64,000 bases of DNA from Clostridiales bacterium (GCA_012839295.1 DUNO01000061.1:1-64000), one strand, 5' to 3'; positions 22,157 through 29,584 are shown, counted from the first letter of the stretch. The notes: generated by a model not told the origin, from the sequence alone. Translations and numbers: made by a program.

Positions 22157-24093
22157 TATTCATTCACCACCTTTAGCTCCGGATCCTCGGTTACGGATAA
22201 AGTGATCAGCTGACAGTCCATGTGGGGAATGTTGAAATCGTTGATCCGCTCAGCGCTGTCCAGGAATACCGGCACCGATACTTCGTAAATCCTCTGTAAT
22301 GCCTGGATGATGTCCAGCTCTGCCAGGATCTTATGTCCGGAATTGAGGGCGCTGCTGTAAGCCTGTCCGTTCACAAGGGGCTCGCAGATCGGATTATAGC
22401 CGCCGTTGATCTGCCTTTCAAAGAGCTTCCAGCGGATTACCTTGAAATGGGCATTGATCTTTTCGGATAACAGGTTGACCTTCGCCTTATTAAATTCCTC
22501 AAGTAAATAAACCTCTTTCTCTGTGTTGGCAATATCCTGTGACAGCCGGCGCTGCTCCGCCTTAAGCTCTTCGACCCTGGCCCTGGCGTTAGCAATGGTC
22601 TGCTTTCCGGAAAGAATGCGGTTCATGGCATCGATCTCGGACTGGATAGCTTTCCTTTTCTCTATAACCGCCTGTTTTCTGGCATCAGCATCCTTTGTCA
22701 TATTTAAGGCGATCTGGAGGTTGCCTTCGGCGTTGATCAGGGAGCTTTCAGCAGCAAGGTATACATCATTCCTTGATAAATCCGCGGATACAGGAAGTGT
22801 TTCAAGTTCTACCTGCAGGTTAAGCTTGTCTGTTTTTAGTGCATCAATACGGTTGTTTCCAGAGGCCACGCGCCCCTCCAAGCCAATCGCCAGTGCCTTA
22901 TATGATTTAATATTCTCAGAGACGCTTTTACCGTTAAGGTTGATTTCTGCAAGCTTCCTCTCTTTTTCTGCTTCAAAGGCTGCGCGCATATTCCCCTTCA
23001 TGCTTTCCGGATACTCCTGATGGCATACCGGGCAAAGGTTCGACCCTTCCGGCATCTCCTTGGCCTTCTCAGCCTTGTAGTCCTCACCGAGCTTATACAG
23101 GCGCTGCTCATTGCCCGTAATAAGGGACCTTATGTTTTCAATCTGCTTCTCATCAGCTGACACCTGGCTGATTAGCCTGGTTAATTCCTGGTCAATATCA
23201 ATGATTTTGCACTGCACGTCCTTGCGGGCTTTGGTGATCTTAGTGTTAGCCCCACGTTCAATCTCCTGCAGTTCACCCTTGTACCTGGCAACCTCATCCT
23301 TAAGCTGGTTGACCTGCTCATATGCGGATGCATCCGACGTATCATCCTCAACAGACGCCAGCTGGTCGCGCAGGGTTTGTAGCCTTGCCTCGGCAGCCGA
23401 ATAATCCTGCTCGACAATGGACTTCGATACTTCATCGATCCTGGCCGGAATTTCAGCCAGCCTCTTCTTATTCTCAGAAAGGGCTTTTTTATCCCGGCTC
23501 AGGATCTCCTCAAATGTAAACTGTGCCAGTTGCTCCGCTAGTGGGTGGAACTTCGGATCGGTTGTCAGGACCTCCGTATCCGTCATGTCAGATACCAGCT
23601 TAAAAAGAGTTTTTCGGCGGTCAGCCGGCTTTTGCGACATGAAGGCATTAGTATTTGATACAAAGCGGAAAACCTCTTCTGGGATGACCGCTTCTATGTA
23701 TGCCTTAAACTCCTTTTCCGTTTTGGGAATGGTATTGATCTCATAGAGGTTCTCATTGCCCTCAAAGGTCTGGTTTTCAGATCCACGCTTCTTAACCCAT
23801 TTCTGCTTCTGGGTTTTGACAAGGGTCAGCTCCTTACCGTCTACATCCCAAACGGATTCCACCCTGATCTCAACAAAGTCAATATCATTGTTATCCTGAT
23901 CCTTTGGGCGGATATCAAATGTGGCAGCCCCGGTGCTGTCCTTGCCGAAAAGGGTCCACATGACCGCATCCGCAACCGTGGTCTTTCCGGCTCCATTAAT
24001 GCCTCTGATGGCCGTCTTATCGCTAAATTCAATTTCTCTCTCTTTACACCCCTTGAAATTCTGGATGCTTATTCTCTTCAAAACCATACGCAT
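22156..24093 (-). CDS. Rad50/SbcC-like ATPase
   Basis: This 645-aa protein has Walker A GINGAGKTT at residues 31-39, long coiled-coil arms, and a zinc-hook-like CPVC in LCPVCHQEYPES near residue 353. A C-terminal ATPase half holds a signature-like SGHKILAELD and Walker B VPVFLDSAERI. No Mre11/SbcD gene is adjacent. In this phage group the gene is paired with RecT and probably organises DNA ends for recombination. ATG 24093 follows AAGGAGG. Confidence 0.85.
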   Translation of the reverse strand: MRMVLKRISIQNFKGCKEREIEFSDKTAIRGINGAGKTTVADAVMWTLFGKDSTGAATFDIRPKDQDNNDIDFVEIRVESVWDVDGKELTLVKTQKQKWVKKRGSENQTFEGNENLYEINTIPKTEKEFKAYIEAVIPEEVFRFVSNTNAFMSQKPADRRKTLFKLVSDMTDTEVLTTDPKFHPLAEQLAQFTFEEILSRDKKALSENKKRLAEIPARIDEVSKSIVEQDYSAAEARLQTLRDQLASVEDDTSDASAYEQVNQLKDEVARYKGELQEIERGANTKITKARKDVQCKIIDIDQELTRLISQVSADEKQIENIRSLITGNEQRLYKLGEDYKAEKAKEMPEGSNLCPVCHQEYPESMKGNMRAAFEAEKERKLAEINLNGKSVSENIKSYKALAIGLEGRVASGNNRIDALKTDKLNLQVELETLPVSADLSRNDVYLAAESSLINAEGNLQIALNMTKDADARKQAVIEKRKAIQSEIDAMNRILSGKQTIANARARVEELKAEQRRLSQDIANTEKEVYLLEEFNKAKVNLLSEKINAHFKVIRWKLFERQINGGYNPICEPLVNGQAYSSALNSGHKILAELDIIQALQRIYEVSVPVFLDSAERINDFNIPHMDCQLITLSVTEDPELKVVNE

Positions 24094-24187
24094 GGTGTGT
24101 CTCCTCCTTATTTTCTCTGCACTCCAGGCACTCTTCGCCTGGGTCTAAATTTGCCCCGCATGTTGGGCAGGTATGGTAATAACTCAT
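24044..24187 (-). CDS. 47-aa zinc-ribbon protein overlapping the ATPase start
   Basis: ATG 24187 begins a frame with CPTCGANLDPGEECLEC, a typical zinc ribbon, and ends at TAA 24044, 50 bases inside the ATPase gene. The ribosome site for the ATPase lies within it. Similar mini zinc-ribbon genes are common in Clostridia phages. The last 16 residues, in the overlap, may have no function. Confidence 0.6.
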   Translation of the reverse strand: MSYYHTCPTCGANLDPGEECLECRENKEETHHAYGFEENKHPEFQGV

Positions 24188-24191
24188 AGGC

Positions 24192-24476
24192 CTATCCCTC
24201 CATTTTCAATCTCTGGTAATAGTCTGGATAATCCCTCTCGGCAGCCGGAAGGACATTCTCCGGGAATACTGAGTACCGGGATCCGCTCTTTGTTATAATT
24301 TCCTTATGATCCCCCATGTCCTCAATTCCAACTATGCGGGAGCTGTGTATGTATGACCCGTCCGGGAAAGAAGGATGCCCATAAACATGTCCACAAAGGA
24401 CACTGTATCCTAGCTCCGGAGCCCGGAAATCATTTAACGGTCTTAATGTCTTATACCAGTTTTTCAATACGATCAT
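24192..24476 (-). CDS. 94-aa phage protein of unknown function
   Basis: ATG 24476 overlaps the previous stop by four bases. The frame has conserved-looking blocks LRPLNDFRAPELGYSVLCG, VYGHPSFPDGSYIHSSRIVG and GSRYSVFPENVL. The pattern (Gly/His-rich start, then a strand-turn domain) is common in phage early regions, where the RIVGI motif is often next to small-ribbon genes. I know no function. The ORF could extend upstream but lacks a better start. Confidence 0.55.
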   Translation of the reverse strand: MIVLKNWYKTLRPLNDFRAPELGYSVLCGHVYGHPSFPDGSYIHSSRIVGIEDMGDHKEIITKSGSRYSVFPENVLPAAERDYPDYYQRLKMEG

Positions 24477-24847
24477 CCTTGCATCACCCTTTCCGCCACT
24501 TTGCCGGCACACTCCCAACACAGCGTATGGTTATTAACCTCGACCAGGTTCTCCGTCTCCGTACACCACTCGCACCCCGGCTTCCGGATGCAGATCGCCC
24601 CGTCCTCAGCGTAGACCTCCAACTCCTGGCCTGTGTCCCAGCCGTTTACCCTGCGGATCTCCTTCGGTATAACATACCTGCCTAGCTCGTCTATGTGCCG
24701 GCCGCTGCCTTTCGTAAGGCGGAGAACCCGGTCTTTAATCTCCAGGTCCAGGTTCATGTTTGTATTCAGGCCGGTGGCCTGCCTAATCTCTTTGGGAGGA
24801 CAGATCCTCCCCAGTTCATCCAATTTTCTAATAATGCCGTTTGTCAT
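24473..24847 (-). CDS. Tandem AbrB regulator with Cys ending
   Basis: This 124-aa protein has two AbrB/SpoVT-like swapped-hairpin domains in tandem: GIIRKLDELGRICPPKEIR (residues 4-22) and RHIDELGRYVIPKEIRRVNG (residues 50-69). A C-terminal CEWCTETENL and CWECAG zinc site follows. A single chain with two half-barrels could bind DNA as a monomer. It lies in the middle of the early operon and may switch early genes off. The ATG has AGGAAGAG upstream. Confidence 0.75.
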   Translation of the reverse strand: MTNGIIRKLDELGRICPPKEIRQATGLNTNMNLDLEIKDRVLRLTKGSGRHIDELGRYVIPKEIRRVNGWDTGQELEVYAEDGAICIRKPGCEWCTETENLVEVNNHTLCWECAGKVAERVMQG

Positions 24848-24849
24848 AA

Positions 24850-25125
24850 CTACTCTTCCTCCTTTATCTTCAAATAGTCAGCCAGCTCAGCTTTGAGTGC
24901 CTCAACCTTCTTGTCGAGCTGCTGCTTAAGCAGAATATAAATCGTTTGCCGAACATCCTCGCTATCAATAAAATCAGTTACATCAATTTTGCCGCGGGAT
25001 TGAGAAGATACTTCCAGAAATAATTTTTCACCTTCCCCAAGGATCATTAAACGGCGGAGAAGATTTCTCTTTTCCATCAATTCATTCAGGGTCTCATCGG
25101 CAATACTCACAAAGTTTCTTTGCAT
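24850..25125 (-). CDS. 91-aa coiled-coil phage protein
   Basis: ATG 25125 overlaps the end of the zinc-ribbon gene by 31 bases. It is helical throughout, with LNELMEKRNLLRRLMILGEG and a C-terminal Lys/Glu-rich coil (LLKQQLDKKVEALKAELADY). No domain is recognised. It ends three bases before the AbrB gene, so it is part of the early operon. Confidence 0.55.
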   Translation of the reverse strand: MQRNFVSIADETLNELMEKRNLLRRLMILGEGEKLFLEVSSQSRGKIDVTDFIDSEDVRQTIYILLKQQLDKKVEALKAELADYLKIKEEE

Positions 25126-25318
25126 AATTGACCTCCTTCAAATTTGGTGATACAATCACCATAGATAATTTTTTGTTTGGGCTTACATGGAATTCGCGGT
25201 TCCTGTGAGCCCGTTTTCTTTTTGTTGCACACCAGGGGCACTCATAACCTCCGGGCGGTATCTTTTGGCGGATGCTGATGCCCCAGGGCAGTCCGCAGTA
25301 TGTACAGCGTGCCTTCAT
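25094..25318 (-). CDS. 74-aa zinc-ribbon protein
   Basis: ATG 25318 (ATGA overlap with the previous frame) leads to KARCTYCGLPWGISIRQKI and GYECPWCATKRKRA, a classic two-CxxC zinc ribbon, followed by a basic beta segment ending in CEYC. It is probably nucleic-acid binding. It is one of several ribbons encoded in this early region. Confidence 0.65.
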   Translation of the reverse strand: MKARCTYCGLPWGISIRQKIPPGGYECPWCATKRKRAHRNREFHVSPNKKLSMVIVSPNLKEVNYAKKLCEYCR

Positions 25319-25497
25319 CCGTCTTCCTCCTTCAGGTTGTTGATCAGCAGCGCATCCAGTCCCAGCACGACTATCCCGATGCCTGTCCGGATAACGTACT
25401 GCTTAATGGTTATTGCGTCACACTCCAGGGCCCCGGCTTGTCCAAAAATATAGCCGATGGCTCCGGCGAACAGGACAAAGCTAATCCACTTTTTCGT
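25315..25497 (-). CDS. Two-pass membrane protein with ACG in place of a start codon
   Basis: The frame KKWISFVLFAGAIGYIFGQA, with a second segment TGIGIVVLGLDALLINNL, has two transmembrane helices and ends with ATGA coupling to the next gene. It is preceded by AGGAGG...GGAGGAAA, but the codon where ATG is expected (25497-25495) is ACG, and a TAG lies twelve codons above. No ATG, GTG or TTG occurs in frame near it. It may start at ACG or be silenced by a point mutation. Confidence 0.5.
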   Translation of the reverse strand, partial: TKKWISFVLFAGAIGYIFGQAGALECDAITIKQYVIRTGIGIVVLGLDALLINNLKEEDG

Positions 25498-25636
25498 TTT
25501 CCTCCGCCTCCTTCCTTTCGATAACTACCAATGCCTTTACTATCGCCTCCCTTACATCATCCTCGTGATAGGACGGTACCGGGTATGCTTCGTCCACGGC
25601 TTCCAGGATGATCCTGGCTTTCTCTTCCCTTGTCAT
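25481..25636 (-). CDS. 51-aa acidic phage protein
   Basis: ATG 25636 follows GAAAGAAGG. The product TREEKARIILEAVDEAYPVP, then DVREAIVKALVVIERKE, is a short helical protein common near the start of clostridial phage early operons. Its last codons overlap the ribosome site of the ACG-start gene. Function is unknown. Confidence 0.55.
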   Translation of the reverse strand: MTREEKARIILEAVDEAYPVPSYHEDDVREAIVKALVVIERKEAEENEKVD

Positions 25637-25651
25637 AATCCACCTTCTTTC

Positions 25652-25680
25652 TTGATAATCTTCCAAGTTTCTCCTATAAT
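25652..25680 (+). promoter_or_regulatory. Strong plus-strand promoter of Cas2-like gene
   Basis: TTGATA (25652-25657) and a perfect TATAAT (25675-25680) are separated by 17 bases. It points opposite to the surrounding early operon, so the Cas2-like gene can be expressed in the lysogen. Confidence 0.75.
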
Positions 25681-25728
25681 GTAGGTATCAGCTGGCGGGC
25701 TGAAATACTAATGGAAGGAGAAAATACT

Positions 25729-26004
25729 ATGGCTGCATACATGATTACTTATGACCTTAATAGCGCTGGACAGAAATATGAAGAGGTAATAAAAGCTATT
25801 AAGGATTCTGCCAGTGCCTGGTGTACGTATTGGAAATCAGCATATTTGATCAAATCAAATCTTACGGCTAACCAGATTTCCGATAAGATAACTCCGCACC
25901 TTGATAATAATGATAGAATGATAGTTATTGAGGTAAAGAGCCATTATCAGGGTTGGCTTGCGGAAGAAGATTGGAAATATATTCGTGAACATATTTTCAA
26001 TTGA
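25729..26004 (+). CDS. Cas2-like (SinR-family) small protein
   Basis: This 91-aa protein starts at ATG 25729 after AAGGAG. It has the Cas2/VapD-type ferredoxin fold pattern: AAYMITYDLNSAGQKYEEV (first strand with Asp at the Cas2 metal position), SAYLIKSNLTANQISDKI, and NDRMIVIEVKSHYQGWL. It matches the databank group called SinR family protein (not the Bacillus SinR regulator). No cas1 or CRISPR array is near. It stands alone on the plus strand with its own promoter, convergent with the next gene and overlapping it by eight bases. Function is unknown; moron or defence roles are inference. Confidence 0.75.
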   Translation: MAAYMITYDLNSAGQKYEEVIKAIKDSASAWCTYWKSAYLIKSNLTANQISDKITPHLDNNDRMIVIEVKSHYQGWLAEEDWKYIREHIFN

Positions 26005-26188
26005 CTTGCCCGGTATATGGATCCGGCATTTTTTCACTATGCTCAGTGCGTTTTCCATCACTATCCTCAGGAACAAATCTATTAATCTGCTGGCTTTGAA
26101 CTTTCCTTTCAAGGTCAGCAGTTTTCTTTTCCAGGGCTTCGACCCTGTCACACAGTATCAGAAAGCATTTTCTTTCAAATTCATTCAT
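25997..26188 (-). CDS. 63-aa coiled-coil phage protein
   Basis: ATG 26188 follows GAAAGGAGG. Residues 1-35 (FERKCFLILCDRVEALEKK) form a short coiled coil and the tail is polar. It is convergent with the Cas2-like gene. The leader GAAAGGAGGACAAGCC is repeated before the next gene upstream (26346). Function is unknown. Confidence 0.5.
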   Translation of the reverse strand: MNEFERKCFLILCDRVEALEKKTADLERKVQSQQINRFVPEDSDGKRTEHSEKMPDPYTGQVN

Positions 26189-26229
26189 CCCGGCTTGTCC
26201 TCCTTTCCGGTGTATTTTGCCGCAGTGGC

Positions 26230-26346
26230 TCATATTTCAATTCTTCTTCTCCAAAAGAAAAAGCATTTACCGAATACGTTAATTTGCGACCACGATTCAG
26301 CATATCGAATCCCTTTTTCTTCATACTTAGTTATATAATGCTTCAC
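26230..26346 (-). CDS. 38-aa phage protein
   Basis: GTG 26346 follows AAAGGAGG, and TGA at 26230 ends it. The peptide begins KHYITKYEEKGIRYAESWSQ and closes with an aromatic, basic WRRRIEI. It resembles many short proteins encoded by clostridial phages next to the Cro-like genes. Function is unknown. Confidence 0.5.
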   Translation of the reverse strand: MKHYITKYEEKGIRYAESWSQINVFGKCFFFWRRRIEI

Positions 26347-26385
26347 TGGCTTGTCCTCCTTTCTTCCGCTCAGGCGGATTCTCCT

Positions 26386-26622
26386 TCACATAATGAGAGC
26401 CTTTTCTTCGTCGCTCAGTTTCAGTACAGCACACAGTTTCCAGAGCTCACCCAGAGTAAATGTCTCCGGGCGCTTCCGTTTATTCTGAAATGTCCGCTTG
26501 GTAAATCTGAGCTTTACTGCGACCTGCTCTTCGCTCAGGCCGTACAGATCCATGTTTTTTGATATATACGCCCGGACAAGTCTGCTCTTCTGCATTTCTT
26601 CGGATTCTTTCAATTTCGGCAT
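26386..26622 (-). CDS. Small helix-turn-helix regulator
   Basis: This 78-aa protein has a phage-type HTH: YGLSEEQVAVKLRFTKRTFQ, then LWKLCAVLKLSDEEK. It lies after the Cro-like gene in the early operon, the place of a second regulator or a directionality factor. DNA binding is clear from the sequence; the target is not known. It starts at ATG 26622. Confidence 0.65.
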   Translation of the reverse strand: MPKLKESEEMQKSRLVRAYISKNMDLYGLSEEQVAVKLRFTKRTFQNKRKRPETFTLGELWKLCAVLKLSDEEKALIM

Positions 26623-26635
26623 ATTTCTTTACCTC

Positions 26636-26839
26636 CTATCCTGTTTTGACTTCTTCATTAACAAGCTCTTCCAGCGACACCCCTAAATAATTAGCTATTT
26701 TCATGAGCTTGTCCGTTTTAGGATTACTCCTTCCTTTCTTCCAATCCGAAAAAGTGGATTTCGTTATTCCCGTTCCCATGGCAACCTTATAATTCGTAAG
26801 CTTGCGCTCATCCCTAAGAGCCGCATACCTTTCATACAT
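26636..26839 (-). CDS. Cro-like XRE-family repressor
   Basis: This 67-aa protein contains one XRE HTH (NYKVAMGTGITKSTFSDWKK). It is encoded divergently from the CI-like repressor, whose HTH (ATGITKSTFSDWKS) is nearly the same, so both probably bind the shared operators at 26852-27009. It would promote lytic growth by blocking the repressor gene. ATG 26839 follows AAAGGAGG. Confidence 0.8.
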   Translation of the reverse strand: MYERYAALRDERKLTNYKVAMGTGITKSTFSDWKKGRSNPKTDKLMKIANYLGVSLEELVNEEVKTG

Positions 26840-26851
26840 TATTTTTCCTCC

Positions 26852-27009
26852 TTTCCGAACTTACTATTGCATTTAGTTCGGAAATCAGTTATAATACATT
26901 TACCAGATATAATATAACAAAAACAGTGACTGTTTTGATTTCCGAACCTTGAGCTTATGTTATCACGGATTTCAGAACTTGTCAATACTTTTTGTACGGA
27001 TTTTAAAAC
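26852..27009. promoter_or_regulatory. Lysis-lysogeny switch: operators and divergent promoters
   Basis: TTTCCGAAC or its complement occurs at 26852-26860, 26876-26884 and 26939-26947. Degenerate forms are at 26970-26978 (TTTCAGAAC) and about 26998-27009. The rightward repressor promoter is TTGTCA (26979-26984), 17 bases, TTTAAA (27002-27007). On the minus strand a lytic promoter TTGACA, 17 bases, TAACAT spans the fourth site. A second minus candidate lies nearer the Cro-like gene. This is the CI/Cro control region. Confidence 0.75.
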
Positions 27010-27027
27010 TTTTTTTAGAGGTGGAAT

Positions 27028-27363
27028 ATGTATGAAACTTATTGCAAATTGAGAGACCAAAAAGGTTACAAGGACGCCGATATAGTAAAAGCTACAGGCA
27101 TTACGAAATCCACTTTTTCGGATTGGAAAAGCGGAAGAAGTGCTCCAAAAAATGACAAATTGCAAAAAATAGCTGACTTCTTTGGCGTAACAGTGGATTA
27201 TTTAACAACCGGAAAAGAATCAGATGATAAAACCATCGAAGATGATACCCTGATGTCATATGAAAAACTTTTAAAAATCTACACCAGAGGTAAAAACAAT
27301 CTCACATCAGAGGAAAAAATCAGGCTCGCACAAATAATATTAGCAGATAGGAATGACAAATAA
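27028..27363 (+). CDS. CI-like phage repressor
   Basis: This 111-aa protein has an N-terminal XRE HTH (residues about 5-58), a linker, and a helical C-terminal part (SYEKLLKIYTRGKNNLTSEE). There is no LexA-type peptidase domain, so induction probably depends on the ImmA-like protease in the next gene, whose start overlaps this stop by one base. It would keep the prophage silent by binding the operators before it. Confidence 0.85.
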   Translation: MYETYCKLRDQKGYKDADIVKATGITKSTFSDWKSGRSAPKNDKLQKIADFFGVTVDYLTTGKESDDKTIEDDTLMSYEKLLKIYTRGKNNLTSEEKIRLAQIILADRNDK

Positions 27364-28043
27364 TGGATTATGACAGAATTAAATATGCTGTTTATGGTGT
27401 ATTTAAAACATGCTCAATTCACGCGCTCCCGTTTGACTGTATGTACATACTCGCCGAATTAGGATATAAATGCAAAAAATACTCCGATATGAGCGAAAAA
27501 GGATTTGACGCATGCCTGGAACTGAGCAACGATGCCCATACGATCGGAAAAGAAATATTTTATAATGATAAAAAGGCAAAGCGAAGAATACGTTTTTCGT
27601 TAATGCATGAGCTCGGCCATTTGGTTTTAGATACGGATGATGAAGCAGAGGCCAATACCTTTGCAAGCAATATCCTTGCCCCTTCCATGGCTGTGCATTA
27701 TTCCAATATCAAAAACGTAAGGGAGTTATCTAATTTATTTGATGTATCCTTGGAATGTGCAAAATACGCTTTAGACACCTGCGAGAAATGGTCATACAGC
27801 GCAAAAAAATACGGCATGACCGATATAGATAAGAAATTATATAATCATTTCTTTGATAGGGAAAACCAACGATTTGTATTTAAGAAAACCCAGTGCGCGT
27901 ACTGCGACACTATTTTGTTCAACTCTAATAAACCATTATGCCAGGAATGCGATAAGCCACACCATGATCCACTATCGTATACTGATCATAGGACGGAGGA
28001 TTTTATAATCGCTGAAAATCAATGGTTATATGGAGGCTTTTAA
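27363..28043 (+). CDS. ImmA/IrrE-type metallopeptidase
   Basis: This 226-aa protein has the zinc motif HELGH in LMHELGHLVLDTDDEAEANTFASN (two parts: LMHELGHLVLD and DEAEANTFASN), with the third ligand Glu in EAEANTFA. The C-terminal half carries a four-Cys ribbon (CAYCDTILFN and CQECDKPH). It is the classic partner of a CI-like repressor, in ICEBs1 cleaving ImmR on DNA damage. A terminator lies downstream. Confidence 0.85.
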   Translation: MDYDRIKYAVYGVFKTCSIHALPFDCMYILAELGYKCKKYSDMSEKGFDACLELSNDAHTIGKEIFYNDKKAKRRIRFSLMHELGHLVLDTDDEAEANTFASNILAPSMAVHYSNIKNVRELSNLFDVSLECAKYALDTCEKWSYSAKKYGMTDIDKKLYNHFFDRENQRFVFKKTQCAYCDTILFNSNKPLCQECDKPHHDPLSYTDHRTEDFIIAENQWLYGGF

Positions 28044-28049
28044 ATAAGA

Positions 28050-28086
28050 AAACCGCCCCAGTGCTACCAACACTGGAACGGCTTTC
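28050..28086 (+). terminator. Hairpin after the repressor operon
   Basis: CCAGTG and CACTGG form the core stem, with AACCG/CGGCTT below it and a short U-run. It separates the repressor operon from the integrase gene. The following 120 bases hold a GGCGCGGAGCC palindrome and TATAATA/TATTATA arms but no gene. Confidence 0.55.
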
Positions 28087-28206
28087 CATAGATACTATTC
28101 GGCGCGGAGCCGATATAATACCGCTTAGTCAAGCTTATTATATCATTTATGCTCCTGCACCGCAATAGGTGTATTTTTTATACCAATTTTTAAGGAGGAT
28201 GATATA

Positions 28207-29352
28207 ATGGCAGCAACAGCAAAAAAATTACCAAGCGGCTCCTGGAGGGCGCTGGCCTACAGTCACAGTGAGCCAATGTTCAAAGATGGAAAACCGGTTC
28301 TTGATGAAAATGGGAAACAAAAGCAAAGGAGGGTCTACGAATCCTTTACCAGCGACGACCCATCACCAGCCGGGAAGAAAGAGGCTGAGTTCGCAGCAGC
28401 TGAATTCATGCTGAATAAAGGTAAGGCAAAGAAGAAGAAAAAAGATTATGGTAAAATGAAACTCGGGGACGCCATCGATGAATACATAAAATCAAGAAAA
28501 GCACTTAACCGCTCCCCGACTACAATACAGGAATACGAATGCACCCGAAATCATGGTTTCCAGGATTTAATGGACATGCTCCTTGAAGATATAGACGAAG
28601 AGATCGCGCAAGAAGCAATCAATGTCGAGGCAAAAAGGCCGTCCAAAAAAAGAACCAAGAATCCAAAGCCGATATCAGCCAAACGCCTAAAAAATGAATG
28701 GTGCTTAATAAATGCCGTCCTACATAAATACCGTAGAGACTTTGACTTTGAAGAAATTGAGCTTCCTAAAGTCGTTCCCAGGGCCGTAGAACTCCCTCCG
28801 GCACGGGAAGTCCTACGGATCATCAAAGGTACTGATATAGAACTTCCTGTACTTTTAGCCGCATGGCTATCTTTCTCGATGAGCGAAGTCCGAGGACTGA
28901 CAAAATCTAAATCCGTACGTGGGAATTACATCATGATCAACGAGGTCGTCGTGGATGTGCATAACAAGCCTTTACGTAAAGACATAGCCAAGAACCCTAC
29001 CCGTAACCGGAGGCACCGGATACCCCCATATATTAAAAGCTTGATCGATCAGGTGGAGGGAGATGCCCTGGTACCGATCAGCGGCAGGGCATTGTTCCAT
29101 CGTTGGATCAGATTGCAGAATGAAAATAATATAGATCATATTACCTTTCACGATCTGCGGCACCTTAATGCATCTATTATGGCGCTCCTTCGGGTGCCGG
29201 ATAAATACGCCCAAGAGCGCGGCGGCTGGAAGAGTGACCAGGTTATGAAAAAAGTATATATGCAGACGTTTTCCGAGGAAAGAGAGAGAGTAGATGATCT
29301 GATGGATGAATATTTTGAAAAAGCTATTATGGCAGATGAAGAAGGAAGTTGA
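28207..29352 (+). CDS. Prophage integrase, tyrosine recombinase
   Basis: This 381-aa protein has an N-terminal arm-binding region, a core-binding domain (about 90-190), and a catalytic domain with Arg in SMSEVRGLTK, HDLRH at about 318, and Tyr in MKKVYMQTF. The second His is replaced by Trp in RGGWKSD, a change seen in many phage integrases. It faces the attachment site, 160 bases beyond its stop. Two TTTCGTGTTGC direct repeats after its end may be arm sites. ATG 28207 follows AAGGAGG. Confidence 0.9.
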   Translation: MAATAKKLPSGSWRALAYSHSEPMFKDGKPVLDENGKQKQRRVYESFTSDDPSPAGKKEAEFAAAEFMLNKGKAKKKKKDYGKMKLGDAIDEYIKSRKALNRSPTTIQEYECTRNHGFQDLMDMLLEDIDEEIAQEAINVEAKRPSKKRTKNPKPISAKRLKNEWCLINAVLHKYRRDFDFEEIELPKVVPRAVELPPAREVLRIIKGTDIELPVLLAAWLSFSMSEVRGLTKSKSVRGNYIMINEVVVDVHNKPLRKDIAKNPTRNRRHRIPPYIKSLIDQVEGDALVPISGRALFHRWIRLQNENNIDHITFHDLRHLNASIMALLRVPDKYAQERGGWKSDQVMKKVYMQTFSEERERVDDLMDEYFEKAIMADEEGS

Positions 29353-29363
29353 TATAAAGCTAA

Positions 29364-29386
29364 TTTCGTGTTGCCTTTCGTGTTGC
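29364..29386. repeat. Tandem TTTCGTGTTGC repeats, possible integrase arm sites
   Basis: TTTCGTGTTGC occurs at 29364-29374 and again at 29376-29386, one base apart. It lies between the integrase stop and the tRNA-like attachment sequence. An inverted ACGTAC...GTACGT pair lies farther on (about 29450-29482). Confidence 0.5.
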
Positions 29387-29510
29387 ATGATGCCGAAAAG
29401 GTGCATCACGGAAGGCAAAACCAATATGTACTCGGAAAAATAGAAACACGTACAAATCCCTTATTTATGTGGAATGTACGTATTTTCAAGGGTTTCCATT
29501 ATAGCTATGG

Positions 29511-29536
29511 CATGGGTTCGAGTCCCATTATCTCCA
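29511..29536 (+). mobile_element. Right attachment site: tRNA/tmRNA 3' fragment
   Basis: The bases form a T arm (ATGGG-TTCGAGT-CCCAT) and a 3' acceptor strand TATCTCC plus A, but no upstream tRNA body. This is the displaced 3' end of a tRNA or tmRNA gene, the standard mark of a site-specific prophage. The full gene should lie at the left end of the prophage, outside this window, on the plus strand. The 5' acceptor partner should read GGAGATA or GGGGATA. The identity is unresolved. Confidence 0.7.
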
Positions 29537-29584
29537 TTTTTAGTAACCTATCCATGGCATCATCTGCCATAGTTCTTTTCTAAT

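Noticed and set aside
25855-26151. A 98-aa minus-strand frame opposite the Cas2-like gene
   Set aside because: The plus-strand frame has a strong promoter, ribosome site and recognisable fold pattern; the minus frame has none.
28098-28160. The GGCGCGGAGCC and TATAATA arms as a promoter for the integrase
   Set aside because: No -35 with proper spacing was found, and the arms are palindromic; left as a note under the terminator entry.
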